A stretch of DNA of 64,000 nucleotides from assembly GCA_949316495.1 (NCBI GenBank), contig OX439000.1:9364501-9428500 (forward strand), in the 5' to 3' direction. This document shows positions 41,801 through 64,000 of the stretch, in pieces (positions within the stretch are counted from its first letter, which is position 1; each line of letters begins with the position of its first letter). The notes under the pieces were generated by a model that was not told where the DNA came from, did not search any database, and was given only the letters and a program-made list of their open reading frames with translations. The DNA is from Amphiduros pacificus. Taxonomy: Eukaryota > Annelida > Polychaeta > Phyllodocida > Hesionidae. The position numbers were made by a program, and so were the translations under genes.

Positions 41801-44800
41801 ATTCAAATTTTACAATATCCAAATACACTTTATTAATTGATTTAAAGAGCATTCCCTCCATCTCTGTCTATTCAATAAACAATCAGTATTTCTTCATAAA
41901 AAAATGACCTGACTTAGCCAACTCTCATATCTGAGGTAATTTGGTTGTTCTTTTAATCTACTCAACATTTTCCTGCTAATCATTTGGTCCAAAAGTGTAT
42001 GGAAACCATGTGACCTAAGATTCTCTCACTGACATGAAAAAATGTTTATTATTTTCAAATTGAATTTTTTTTTAACAAATCTAAAATTATCTTATCAATA
42101 AATATAAAACTGAAATATTTTTTTCAATACCTTGGGATACATTCAAATTTTATGTGTAGGATTGATTCCAGATAAATTATTGATCAAATTATTTCAAATT
42201 AGCACGAGTAGACAGGTTTTTTTCTTCTTGGAACATCTCATTCAATGCCATTTTTTTCTGGGGTTTGGGAAGAGCACCAACAAAGTTGGCAGGGAATACA
42301 ATGAACAACATAACTGACTGACAATTTGATGTGACACAAAACACTTAGACTGCACTGTTTATAACAATATCAATTAAGTACACTAGTTTCATGTGGATTT
42401 TAGAGATCTATCCAAGAATACATAAGAAAATTGAAACTATTGGGAAAAAAATACTGGTTAAATAACACAAGAGTATTGCTGTTAGATTTCTACCCGGTTT
42501 TGCAAGTTTTGGGAGTGTCAATAATCAATTATATTAAGGCATGCAAGAACAAAAAATACACTGACAACACCAGATCAACAATTTTATAAGCACAGAAGGA
42601 TTGTGCAGATAATTAACAAAACAAAACTACATATTAAAACATATATGCTTTTGGTTAAATGGGGGTAGAAATGAAAAAGCAATACTTATGTGTGGACTTT
42701 GCCTATCTTTCCCAAATAAAAAGGCACAAAAAATTTCACAATACCCTGGGTCCCATCTGGAGGTGGTGGAAGGGGCTTGATTTTGATCCTACGGATCACA
42801 GAGCTTTTTTTCTTACGTCTTTTATGGGGACGAATGCGTGACTTGACCACCCTGCATGAGATCGAGGTCTCCTGTTCTAGTAAGTCAACAGCTGGTTTGG
42901 CTACCTCCTCTACTGGCTCAGGAGCCTCGGTGCCATTGTTCTCTGGTATAACGGTACTCAGATCTTCACTGGCCTGAGGAATTGTGTGGTAGCCTTCTGG
43001 CAATCTAACATAAGTCACTGAAATAAAAATGTTCTTACCATTAGTATGGAAAAAACATACTCCATAAACAGTACATAATTAATTAAAAATACTCTCTAAA
43101 TCACAGTTATGAATCATCAAAAATGAAGTGAATTTACATTTTTCTTTCTTGCGCTCCCTGGCTGTTTTTTCCTTGTGGGGCATGTCTAGAGGCTGGCCAT
43201 CTTCATCTATATGTAGGTCTATCAAATTATCATCATCATCCATCTCCATCATTGAAGCTCCGTCAGGGATGTCACTCTGCGATAGATATTGTTATGCTTA
43301 TTAAACCAAAAGGACAAAACCAATCTTCAATCCTTCCGACTTTGGCAGGAAACATTTTTTTATTTGTAAAGAAAAACATATGTGAAATTTGGAGAAAAAA
43401 ATCAAGATAGGCATCACAAAGGAGCAAGGTTCTATTCAGGCTTCCCACACAAATCACATCCTAACTTTCAAAGACTTCTCCCCGACCAAATTTTAATTTT
43501 TCATTGACCATTATAACACCAGGCTCAAATTATATGTGGTCAGTATTTCAAATCCTTGATTATCATGTAGTTCTGTTTTTGGGATATTTTCTCTGACCTT
43601 GGAAAAAAAAATCCTTACTTTTTCCTGACCTGTGATAACCCTGCTATTGTGGGTGGGTACCAAAGAAATCTTGAAACATTTGAAATACTTTAATGGTTGC
43701 AACTCAGTTTCTGCACTTGAGTTTCATGGCATGGTTCAAATTTCTAGCTGTCGGAAAAGCATTGGAAAGAAATGATTACACACAGACTCCGCTTCCAGGA
43801 AAGTCCCAGTTAAAAGCACAACTTATTTAAATCATTCCAAAATCATTTAGCAATACTTCTTGCATTACAGTGTAAATTCATGGAATTTACAGCGAGTCAA
43901 AATTTTTCAACATTAACATTGCAATTTCTAGTCACTTAATCTGTCACATATAACAAAATCTAAGGGAGGGTGTGAAGAAGTGGGCAATTAAAAAAATATT
44001 TATTAGATGTAACAGAGCCCACCCCAAACTTCCATTGCAGTATATTTTGTCAAGCGTTCTTACCTTTAGACCATAAACTCCCATTCTGCCTGCAACTTTG
44101 TAGAATGTACTATCTGAGCCTTTGGAGTTGGTGTGTAACATAGCATTCAAACAGGCCAGGGGTGTTGTTCCACTGTAACAGTACATCACATACATTACTT
44201 GGTAGCTAAGCATACACTGTAAAACATGTTTTATATACAGATTGTAAGTTACCATTGCATTCTCTGTGAAGCATGATGGAGACCTTCCTTGGTATTTCTA
44301 TTTATATCTCAGTCTTAAACGATATAAATGTTCTTTTTTTATAGCAAGGAGACACACATGATTATCCAACCAAGAAAAGTGTGCTATTCACAGTTAGAAC
44401 ATGAAGACTGAATACCATTTTTACACATGTATGTTTCAAGTTTGTGCAAATGTCTAATATAATTAGTTCTCTGGGGAGAAGAGAATGAATATTGCCAATA
44501 ACTTATAAATCAACTTAAAAACATATCACTCAAAATCAAATCTAAATCCAATAAAACAATCAAACATGCTCTATTTAAAGCTAACACTAAAACACGTATG
44601 GGCCCATGACCTTAGAGCTATGCTGATCATTGCTTTTTTTGTAATGTTTGTTAACATTTTCTGGAAATGCCATCAAATTGCTTCAAAAATGATCGTTTAA
44701 AATATTTAACCAGCATTGCAAGACAACAACATTCAATGTGGTTAAAACTATGTATCCAATATTGTATAGCTATCAGATTTTATTTGAAAACCATAAAAAT

Positions 44801-47800
44801 GGATAAAAATCTGAGCCTTATGGAAAATAGATAGAATTGGTCCCCTCAGAATACATCTTACCTACTAATAGGAAAGAACTCTGACAGACAGAATGACAGA
44901 AAATGTCTCCCCCCCTCACTGCAGAAGCTACGTTGATATGGTCAACATAGCTAAAAAGGCACCTTATATTTTATTTGTTTCTATTTGTCTTGTTGGAATC
45001 ACTATTTAAGAAAAACATCCAGAAGAGGGTCAAATACAGATAAAAAATGTGTATATATTCTTAAGTCATGACCATATACAAATGGATTTATTCAAATAGT
45101 GAAAGTTAAAATCAATCCATACAGTCAGCAATTACCAAATACCTCTTTTTGCATAGAAAGTGAACTGATCCATATAATTTATTGGAAAACTTTACAGCCC
45201 TTTAATGAGAGGACAAATATTATTGAATATCACATCTTTTATCTGAAGATCTCTACTTTGATATTCATAATCATATTTTGTGTTTAAGATACTCACAAAA
45301 TATTTTTTAGAGGTAAAATAGATATATTGCCATTAATTAATTTCACAAATTTTATTAAAATATTTGCATTGAAAACCGCAAAAATTTAATATTTCTGGGA
45401 TTGAGATCTGCATTTGCCTGAGGTCTTTTTACAAGATGTTAAAAATTTCAAGACTCTAATCTCTTTATGAAAGTCACTTCTTAACTCTATGGACACAAGT
45501 GAACAGTTTCTTTGGTGACTCAACTGATTCAGACAATACTTCATGTTAGTATTTGAGGAAAATTAATTGGACATTCAAAAGTAATGAGAAAATAGCATAA
45601 ACAATCTGATCTAAGCAGACACATATCTATACAGAGAGTTGATTATCAGGACAGGATAGCATGCATCATCATTTTTACAACTTTACACAGGGACAAAAGT
45701 CATGGAACGGACACACATTTTACCAAATATTGTACTACTTAATGAAATATTGAGCTTTCCACAATATTTAACCAGTCATGCAAAATGCCGTACTGAAGCA
45801 TTTGACACACTAGCACCTAGATAGGCTGGGGAAGTCTCATCTTATTAATTTGTGAATAAAAGTGAGATGATGAAATGTAGACAAGAGTTACAGTCGCAAA
45901 TTACTGCAAGCAATAAACCAGACACTCTGATTAATCTAAACAGATCTATGCACAAATCTATCATGTGTCACAAAGAGAGCATAGAGTGACAGCCATACCT
46001 TCTGTAGCACAGAACATGAAGGTGATCATGATGTGGTGGTCGGGTGAAAAAGTTACAAAATTACTTTGTGTAGCAAAATTGGTGTACACTAGTGATGTGT
46101 AGCTAAAAATTTTTTTACAAGTACTTGCATGAAATAAGGTTTCATTTCACTATTTAGCATATGGTACTGAGCTGAAATGATTTAATTTCAATAACAATGA
46201 AAAATTATGAAGCTTGAGTTAAACCTATGAAATTTGATAACAATATTTCACTCACTTTATGTCCTTCAGATTTTCTTCTTGGATCACACGTAGAATTTCT
46301 TTGTGGCTCATTGGTGTCTTGGGGTATTTTTCTAGGGCCTTCAAAGAAGTTGTACCATAATCAAACATTACTAATAAATATGATTGCATACAGAATAAAA
46401 TATAGTTTAATTTGGAGAGGATCAATACTATTTTTAAACAAGTTAGGAAAGGATCAAAACTATTTATTTATAAATAAACAAGTTTCAAACCCTCAGCACA
46501 ATGATCGATGAAAATATGGCACTCCAGAAATATTAGTGACAACTTCACAAAATATCAAAATTGATATGTGTCCCTATCATGAAGGCCATTCTTAATCTGC
46601 ACATACTGATGTAAATCCTTGTGCCTGGGGGCAAATATTTTACAAAACGTTTTAAACGTATTTGAAATATTTCCAATTTAACAATTCAAATAAAATTGAT
46701 CATATGTGTGTTTAATCTTGAGGGTTGGTTTGATTCATTTGCACACATAACAGACCAGGTATGAAGCATTCCTATGACCATAAAACTTCACCTGTCTTGC
46801 AGACCCTCCCTTTTTGTTTCCACCAGCAATATGCAAACTCTGGAAACCTTTGAGGAGGTTCTTCGAAAATCATGAATCACACTGCTTCTAATAAGTTGCA
46901 CATGTTCCTGACAATATGTTCTACCATATTTACTTGAACACAAGACAAAGCTTTTGTACCCAAACCTCCAGTTAATTTTGGGGGGCCCAGGGTCGTCTTA
47001 TACAGTGCCGATGTCTCAAGAAAAAGCGACTTGTCTTATATTCGGAAATGGGTATTTCAAGCAAAATAACATCAATTTTTTTTTTTTTGGGGGGGGGGGG
47101 GTTCATCTTATATTTGAGTAAATATGGTATATACTGGAATAGAAAACATGCATCGCATGCTAAATTTATTGTTGTATGTATGAAGGTCATAAGGCTATGA
47201 AGAATTTAACTTCACCATTAACAAAAACAAGGTATCAAGCTGAAGTTATCTCTAGAGTTTGGGGAAATACCTTTCACCTCGGAAAAACTGTGTTTCCCAG
47301 GTTTCTCCCACACAGGCCAGAAAAAACAGATATTTGACATCCAAATCCCAACAGGGGGGATCTTGGGTGCAGAACTACACTGGTTGAATAGTGCTAATTA
47401 CAAAGATTAAATTGCTTGAGTTTTAAATCTTTTTTTTGTCATTAACCTAGATAAATGGCACAGGGATCTGTTCAAGGTAATATCTGTATTTTGTGACAAA
47501 AAAATGTTTCAAATTACCTGTAGAATTAGTATAAATCTTTCATATATCAAAGCAGGAAGGAATACCTGTCAGGTATGAGATGGAGAGGCAGGGTTGGGTT
47601 TTAGCCGGCTAAAACCTATTTTAGCCATGACACATGGCTAAAACTGTAAAAAACTAGGTTTTAGCCACTTTTCGACAGTTTTAGCCGGCTAAAACTGGCT
47701 AAAACGTGGCTAAAATGTGGCTAAAACATATTGACACATAACTTCAGTTGAGAAAGATGAACCCTCAAGCCCAACAGGGTGTCCACCATCAGATTTTTGT

Positions 47801-50066
47801 GATAGGCCTTTACTAGGTCAAGGGTCACCCTACATAATTCTTTCTTTCTGCTATGAGCCGGGTGTTCTGGAATCCTGCCTGCCCTGCAGGCCAAGGGTTT
47901 GGAAGCCACCCTACATAAGCACATCTTTTGGTCACATGAAACTGTAAGCCAAGCATGGGGAAGCCACCCTACATAATCCCTGTTCAGGGGCATTGCATGA
48001 TAGGCCACTTATCAGGAAGCCACCCTACATAATTGAAGCATGTCACATTGCATGGTAGCCCAGGCATCAAGAAGCCACCCTACATGATTACAGCTTTTTG
48101 TCACATTGCAAGGTAGTAGCCCAGGCATCAGGAAGCCACCCTACATAATCCCTGTTTGCAGCTCCCACATATATGCTCAAGTGACACCAGAATATGGTCT
48201 ATAATGAAAGCAACTGGCATTTGTAATATGTTCTTTGTAGTATATGTAGATAATAAGAGGAAATAACTAGAATTTTATACACTTTTAGAGAGTTTTGGCC
48301 ACTTTCAGAGGTTTAGCCACTTTAGGTGGCTAAAACTGGCTAAAACCCATTTTAGCCGGGGTGGTTTAAACCGCGTTTTAAACCGCTTTTAACCACCTGG
48401 TGGCTAAAACCCTCCAACCCTGTGGAGAGGATTTCATGATTAAATGTTACACTAAATTCAATGTTTCTGGGCATCTGCTCTACTGGAACTGCAATCAAAT
48501 CAACTCAGTTCTCTACATAACCACATTTGAATGGTTTTAATGTTTTGTTGCTTTCAACATGATTTCAGTCTGATCATGACAAGACCTATTTAAAACAGAT
48601 AAAGAGCTGCCTCACTGCACTGTCATGCTGCAGGTTTTTGACATGACAACCCACCCACTCAGATTTACAAGGTCAACGGATTAGTCCTTCATATGACTGT
48701 TTTTCCTCTTAAAATCTAATAATTATTAATTCCAATGACTTCCCATAGTTATGTAGAAGGCAAACTTCCATTATTCACTCATTTGAGAATATTAAATATT
48801 CAAATATTTTATCAATTTGCTGAGACGGTTGAATGACCCATATGATAAATTTATATATTTTTGTTAATCCGAAAGGGAACAAATTTGAGTTCTATTTGCA
48901 GAGATATTACAAAAGTTTGTGTAGGATGAAAATAAACAGGGGGACATTGAAATAAAACTCTGGTAACTGTCAGGAAGGATATACACATTCTCATTGTTCT
49001 GAGCAAATGGGGTTTTTTTTACCCAGAACATTTCAAGATAACAAATTTTGTCTGCAGATCCTAACTAATAACTATCAGTGAAATCAATCAAAAACGTGTA
49101 ATTCAATGAAGGGATCCACAAGCTTCAGGGAGGCTAGGATAGGGCAAATGCTGTGCCAGTCTCACCCTTACTACCAATCTGTCACATTGTCAATCCACCG
49201 ATACCACCCTGCTCATAACTCTTGAAGTATCCTCCGAATTGGCTCTTAGATAAAGAGCCACCATTGATCCAACTGACCCTCAACAGACAGAAAGACTTGT
49301 AGAGCTGAAAGCTGTGAGGCAGAGGGACCAGATATCAGACAAATTAATGTCAATTTAAATGTGATTCATAAAATATTGACCAAAATATTTCTCCAAAAGT
49401 AAAAAGGAATGATTTCTTTTTGAAGATATGTGCAGTATGAAATCCTGTTGAAAATTTATGGATATACCTATCACTCTATCAGACACTTTGGAGATGTGTC
49501 AAGATAATTGTCTGAAAATGAATAATCTCGAGTGAAACTGTCCACAAGATCTTGCCTTGGTGAAATTAGCATCATGGATTCCGAAAATTAATAAGGGCAA
49601 AATTTGGGTGGTATTTTAAATAAAATGAACTTTGTGTTGTGTGCCTGTTTAATACGCTTTCCAGTGGCTAAGAGCAGACAAAAGCCACAATGTCAAGTTG
49701 AGTTTGGGCAGGGCCAAAGCCAAGCCTGACATGTGTCTGACATGTCAGGAGGGGCTTCTACTTCCCTTCCTTTTATCAGCCTTACTACGTGAAAATATCT
49801 CGCAATCACTTGTCACGTGTTCAATGCATAGCCATTCTTGAGTCTGCCAAAGTTTCGGGGATTTGTGAAAGGAAATAGTTGTCACATTTCCCCCAACCAA
49901 CAACGTAAACATCGATCCAGAATTCTCCATTACGAGTGAGTCGGAGATGTGAAGTGCACATTTCTGAATGTAGGTCACCACTTTTACTTACTATTTTGGC
50001 TGCTTCTGCCCATGTTCGTCCTTTCTTTTTCTTTTGATTTTTATCTTTAAGGGTTTCAGTTTGCAT
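35886..50066 (-). CDS. ASXL: Additional sex combs-like protein (ASXL), ten coding exons, 1227 aa
   Basis: Exons: 50066-49992, 46338-46256, 44172-44064, 43276-43138, 43017-42745, 41762-41560, 40489-40192, 39319-39243, 38449-38418 and 38280-35886. All GT/AG ends agree in phase, and the sum is 3684 bases with stop. ASXL is the nuclear scaffold that activates BAP1/Calypso, the deubiquitinase of H2A-K119ub. Exons 1-3 encode the HARE-HTH ([49 protein letters not shown]). Exon 5 has a basic KRRKKK stretch. Exons 7-8 encode the DEUBAD/ASXH ([56 protein letters not shown]). The last exon has four LAQIKAQT repeats (residues about 618-720), S/T/P-rich linkers and the C-terminal PHD finger ([32 protein letters not shown]). 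Human ASXL1 has about 1540 residues, so this is a complete, somewhat short member. Confidence 0.95.
37390..37720 (-). repeat. Four-fold LAQIKAQT coding repeat in ASXL
   Basis: The phrase TLAQIKAQT occurs four times within about 100 residues, followed by QAARL, AEKRL, QAARL and KARA. Copies begin at roughly 37713, 37560, 37495 and 37430 on the minus strand. The DNA copies differ at third positions, so the expansion is not recent and the repeat is held at protein level. Confidence 0.9.
38754..39210. repeat. 66-bp minisatellite, 7 units, in an ASXL intron
   Basis: Units share TTTAATTTCTATTCATGAAT and AAAATGATG. Alternate units carry GCCAATTCTGACTGATTT or GTCAATTTTGACTGATGT, so part of the array is a 132-bp dimer. 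It lies just inside the intron next to exon 8. Confidence 0.95.
39320..40191. other. ASXL intron 7
   Basis: AT-rich; no repeat or nested gene recognised. Confidence 0.5.
40752..40985 (-). repeat. Dispersed repeat family Y, copy in ASXL intron 6
   Basis: Its reverse complement aligns with 51108-51330: GCTGCCCCAAATGA, TTATTTATTCTGAG, ATGTAGAC, TAGCTGCTCTCA. No terminal motif or coding frame was recognised. Confidence 0.6.
41763..42744. other. ASXL intron 5
   Basis: AT-rich; nothing recognised. Confidence 0.5.
44173..46255. other. ASXL intron 2
   Basis: Two kilobases of AT-rich DNA. No nested gene or clear repeat seen. Confidence 0.5.
46924..47127. mobile_element. TA-flanked MITE, about 204 bp
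   Basis: TACCATATTTACTTGA near the left end mirrors TTGAGTAAATATGGTA at the right end, with TA outside both. The inside carries a T8-G10 run at about 47080-47100. It fits a Tc1/mariner-type non-autonomous element in ASXL intron 1. Confidence 0.65.
47589..48422. mobile_element. Non-autonomous hAT element, 834 bp, with 8-bp target duplication
   Basis: The ends are CAGGGTTGG and CCAACCCTG. TGGAGAGG stands immediately outside both (47581-47588 and 48423-48430), a perfect 8-bp duplication as made by hAT transposases. Both ends are crowded with GTTTTAGCC/GGCTAAAAC motifs in both directions (at least eight), like subterminal transposase-binding repeats. The middle (about 47815-48150) repeats AAGCCACCCTACATAA six times at about 50-60 base spacing. 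There is no transposase frame. Confidence 0.9.
48541..48692 (-). mobile_element. tRNA-derived SINE (copy 5, 3' part only)
   Basis: On the minus strand it carries the core, the CAGTGAGGCAGCTCT-like phrase and the tail near GTTGAAAGCAACAAAAC. The tRNA-like head is missing. Confidence 0.7.
48693..49985. other. ASXL intron 1, right part
   Basis: No gene or repeat recognised. Short ORFs on the minus strand that run into exon 1 are read-through of the intron. Confidence 0.45.
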
Positions 50067-50245
50067 TTTTATGGCCGATCGCCGGTTTTGTCAGGATTTC
50101 ATGGAAGAAATTTGCTTCCAAAAAGTCAATTTTCCTCGCCTAATCCCAGTCCGCCATAATGAACGACAACAGCTGGTCACGTGATTTGTAGGGCCAATCG
50201 GGTATCTTCGGGTGTTTCCGTACGCCGTTTCCTGGCATCGAAAAC
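50067..50245. promoter_or_regulatory. Divergent promoter between ASXL and the CCDC178-like gene
   Basis: About 180 bases separate the ASXL start codon from the first plausible exon of the plus-strand gene. The stretch is richer in CG dinucleotides than its surroundings. It contains TCACGTGA (50177-50184), a canonical bHLH-ZIP (MITF/USF-type) E-box. No TATA box is seen on either side, unlike the cytokine-cluster genes. This is inference from layout. Confidence 0.6.
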
Positions 50246-50293
50246 ATGGCGTCAAAATGGAGGACAGGGAGCAGTGATAGTTCCAAACACTAG
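50246..50293 (+). other. Probable first exon of the CCDC178-like gene with a 15-codon upstream ORF
   Basis: AACATGGCG opens a short frame (MASKWRTGSSDSSKH) whose TAG stop abuts a GTAAAA donor at 50294. Spliced to the acceptor at 51524 it would form a 5' UTR with one upstream ORF before the main ATG at 51586. Confidence 0.4.
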
Positions 50294-50825
50294 GTAAAAT
50301 TTATAATTTCGAGTACACGCGTCCATTTTAGTCTTCTAGAATCCCATATTTTCTTAAAGCATACTTGTTTCTATTGATATACATTCGATACTTCGAAAAC
50401 CTGACTTTTTCTGATATGATTTAATGGTTAAACGAACATAAATATCAGACTTCCAAAATGGTAAATCCATTGAATCAGTGCAACAAGTGCAATCTGGTTA
50501 TGTCATGACTGTCAATGTGTCATGTCATACAAAATCATTTCGATAAATATTTGCTAAACAATGTACTGCAATTACCGGTAATTGGATCTGATAGGAGGCT
50601 GAAATTGAAGATATTAACTCACGAAGGACGAGCATATGCAGTTTGTTATTGCCCAATAATATTGGCACTAGGGATTCAACATTTTTTCAGGACTCTTCTT
50701 GCCAAGGTAGTCTACTCTAGCATGTTAGTGTATCCGCATATTAAATTGATATCATTTATAACCATTCTATTGGCTCAACTACATCTTGCAGAATATGACA
50801 AAATGGTGTCCTTTCCCCCATTGAG

Positions 50826-50927
50826 GGTGGTGGATGTTGACGTCCTTCCCATCCATTAAGAGTTAAGCACATTATAATGTGCTTAACCCTTAATGGATGG
50901 GAAGGAAGAATGGCAACATCCACCACC
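50826..50927. repeat. Inverted repeat (hairpin), about 50-bp arms, no spacer
   Basis: The arms at 50826-50874 and 50875-50927 meet at a perfect TAAGCACATTATAATGTGCT palindrome. They share CTTCCCATCCATTAA and GGTGGTGGATGTTG with their complements, differing by small indels. It lies in the presumed first intron of the CCDC178-like gene. Confidence 0.85.
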
Positions 50928-51107
50928 AGCAACTGACAGGAGGGATGAGCGTGTCCTAATTTTTCTCGCTAGACGATGTCATTTTGTGACATTCTCATGG
51001 GTTGCAACTTGTTATAATGTAATCTTGATAATAACATCAGACAGCTTGGATCATGAACTTATGACCCCAAAGAAAAATGCTTCATTGAACATATTGAACT
51101 AGAAATT

Positions 51108-51330
51108 CTGTAGCTGCCCCAAATGAACCTGTTGTCAATTAATATTTTTTACCGGTTGTTTAATTATTTGTCTCATTTATTCTGAGAAAGCCATCTATGG
51201 AATGTTGAAATGTAGACACATGTTGATCACCGCTTACCGCCATTGTTACTTTTGACACTTCTTGTAATCGTCTGTTAGCTGCTCTCAGATTGGTTGAAAT
51301 GATCGCCCTTGTCTCTCACTATTGTGTGTA
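51108..51330 (+). repeat. Dispersed repeat family Y, copy upstream of the CCDC178-like coding region
   Basis: See the match at 40752-40985, which is inverted relative to this copy. The two are about 10 kb apart on either side of the divergent promoter. Confidence 0.6.
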
Positions 51331-51585
51331 AAGACTTCATAGGATTATTATTAAGATAATAATAGATTATTCTATCAGGTAAATTGCAGAACAGAATCAT
51401 GTTTGAAAATTGAATGTTGTTTGCTTTGTGATTTTCTCTGTGCTGGTGAGGTTAATTACTTCCATGTCCAGACAATTTTAAATGGAAAATTAAAATTTGA
51501 ATTTTATTTATCTATCTTTACAGGAAGAATGGTTCCAATTCATTAAAATTGTTGGCCCTAAATGTATTGGCAACATTGATCGGAG

Positions 51586-62161
<10,576 letters not shown>

Positions 62162-62806
62162 TGGTAACTGTGTAGCCCTCATAGAACTGAGTTACCACAA
62201 GTGCTATCATATTATCATCACCATCACATGACAAAACCATGGCCTGGTCCAGACAAAACCCTTTCCCCTCCCTGGACAATTAGCTTGCATGTAGGAATAT
62301 ACTGTGATACAAGTTCCTTATCTCTCTATCTCTACTTTGATTTGGAGTGGCAGGACTTACTTTTGTGATGAAAATGATTTTTCTCAGGTAGCCATGATAG
62401 TGCTTGTTTTCGGCTTAACATTCTGTATTATGCACACCTTTATTGAAATAATTCTGTGATAATTATATTTTGAGAAATACTATCTCTAAATGTTACTATT
62501 TGCATAATATGTATCTGTTTTAAACACATACAACCCTAAAAATGCATAATTGCCAAACTTTTGCCAAAAATGTTATCATAAAAAATAAAGTTCATAAAAA
62601 AGTAAATATATAAGATTTCTTATTTCATCAAAAAATTTTTTTTTTAAATATCATTGTTTTATCTTTAAGCAAAAAAGGGACGAGATTCCATCCGTTTCCC
62701 AGCCTGTATGATTTAACGTATATCTGCTATACATAGGTATATATCTGGTGCATTTTTAACCCCCATTGTTATACATATATGTGAATATATAAATAAATTT
62801 AATAAA
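62162..62806 (+). other. 3' UTR of the CCDC178-like gene
   Basis: AATAAA signals stand at 62584-62589 and 62801-62806 after the TAG stop at 62159. Either could end the transcript. Confidence 0.55.
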
Positions 62807-62860
62807 GTTAAAATTGTGTTATTTTGAATTTCATAAAAAATGAATTGGATTTATTTTCAC

Positions 62861-62887
62861 TGAGTAGTCAGTGGTACTGACTACTCA
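62861..62887. repeat. Perfect 12-bp hairpin beyond the CCDC178-like gene
   Basis: TGAGTAGTCAGT, a GGT loop and its exact complement. It lies 55 bases past the second AATAAA. Not followed by a T run. Confidence 0.85.
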
Positions 62888-64000
62888 GCATCATAAAAAT
62901 GATTCCTAACCTGAGAAATCCTCTATAATTCCCAGTGTCATGCACAATCAAACTGTTCAGGCTCAAATAATGGAATATTCCTGTATACAGTTATAGACAA
63001 ACTGCAGTGATCTGTGAATGTGCTTTTGATAAAAAAAATAATAATATAGGTCAAAGACGGTCCGAAAAGCTACTCTCCACACCATTGCTAAATCAAATCA
63101 AATCGGGTAATCTGACCGAAAGTGAGATCTAGTTAAATGTTTAAGTGTTTCTTGACATATTCAAGGCTGGAGGTCATGTTTGAGAAAATTTTAAAAACCT
63201 TTAGCCTTGCAGTAACTAAGGTAAACTACAATATGTTTCAAGACATGATAAAATGTCAGTTTTCATTTTGTTATTTATAAGACAATTTGTAGGCAGTCAC
63301 AAATATCACCAACAAAAAGGTCAGCATAGCTCTTAGACTTTCAATCTTTTTTTTTGTGAAAGAACTGACAGATGCAAACATGCTCAGAGATCCATGTCAA
63401 TATTAATTCTCCTCAATAAAATAGAGGACTCAGAAAGGAAATGACAAGAATTACTAAACCAATGTCAGATAATTCTTTTATTGCAAAAATATACAAACCT
63501 TATGTTAAACTGGCCAGGAGAAACCTGTGGGTTAGTTTGAGATATTATAGCTTATACCTAGACACACATATCAAAAGAATTGCCAGTAGGTGGCTCTGTC
63601 ATGATCCTGTGTCCCTTCCCACTCAACACCATTCAAATTTCTTTTCAGCCAAAAATAAGTTCTGAATTGCTGAATTACATCCAAATTTAGTGTGGAATTA
63701 GGGAGGGACTCAAATATATCTCAAACAAACCCAATTTATTAAACTAAAATTTAATTAAGAAAAATTTATATTTTTGTGTAAATCTTGTTCAAAATTAACC
63801 TCCGCATAGAACTCTTTGGATGAACTTTATTAGAATAACCAAATAATATTCTTCAGTGAACAGTGAGATACACAGCAGAGTGGTGGAATTCAAAATTATA
63901 AAGAGGAAAGATCATTGACTTCCTTAACATCAATTGCAAAATATTCTAATATTCATCATTCTTCTCTGGAATCAGATCTACTTTAAATGAATATGATCCA
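62888..64000. other. Right flank, no gene seen
   Basis: AT-rich. The longest plus-strand frame (63441-63665) has no domain, start context or splice support that I recognise. Confidence 0.4.

Noticed and set aside
63441-63665. Small plus-strand gene
   Set aside because: No domain, splice support or codon pattern was seen; its length is within chance for this composition.

Overview
This is intron-rich animal DNA of low GC content. Two TATA-type IL-17 cytokine genes, secreted single-VWC/ShK proteins, tRNA-derived SINEs and CR1/L2- and I-type LINEs suggest a lophotrochozoan, most likely a mollusc and possibly a bivalve. That assignment is inference from gene content; no single base pattern proves it. 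I read no complete LTR retrovirus-like element or Polinton in the window.

Region 1 (1-31.2 kb) is an immune/secreted-protein cluster. Three minus-strand paralogues of a five-exon secreted protein lie in tandem. Each has a signal peptide, an eight-cysteine SVWC-like module and, where the 3' exons are in the window, a six-cysteine ShKT module. Copy 2 is at 24138-31190, copy 1 at 14973-22903, and copy 3 runs from 14471 off the left edge, with exon 2 at 1318-1441. A head-to-head pair of IL-17-like genes (minus 10467-11051, plus 12010-13525) sits inside the long first intron of copy 3. The introns are loaded with repeats: a nearly intact CR1/L2-group LINE (about 1840-6650), a decayed I-type LINE relic carrying a piggyBac-like MITE and a SINE, a second decayed LINE nested in another repeat, and a 2-kb 54-bp minisatellite with higher-order structure.

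Region 2 (33.7-50.1 kb) is a complete minus-strand ASXL (Additional sex combs-like) gene. I could read ten coding exons whose phases join without conflict into 1227 codons: HARE-HTH at the N-terminus, DEUBAD/ASXH in the middle, four copies of an LAQIKAQT repeat, and the C-terminal PHD finger. Its introns hold a non-autonomous hAT element with a perfect 8-bp target duplication, a TA-flanked MITE, a SINE fragment and a 66-bp minisatellite.

Region 3 (50.2-62.8 kb) is a plus-strand gene for a long coiled-coil protein, 19 coding exons and 992 codons, diverging from ASXL across about 180 bp. I call it CCDC178-like. CCDC178 and ASXL3 are head-to-head neighbours in human, so this may be a very old gene pair kept across animals. 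The right end (62.8-64 kb) shows no gene I can support.

How the genes relate: ASXL is the scaffold of the Polycomb deubiquitinase, while the CCDC178-like protein has no function I can read beyond its coiled coils. The IL-17 and SVWC/ShK genes look like secreted signalling or defence products that expanded locally. All exon joins were made by eye from splice sites and reading phase.
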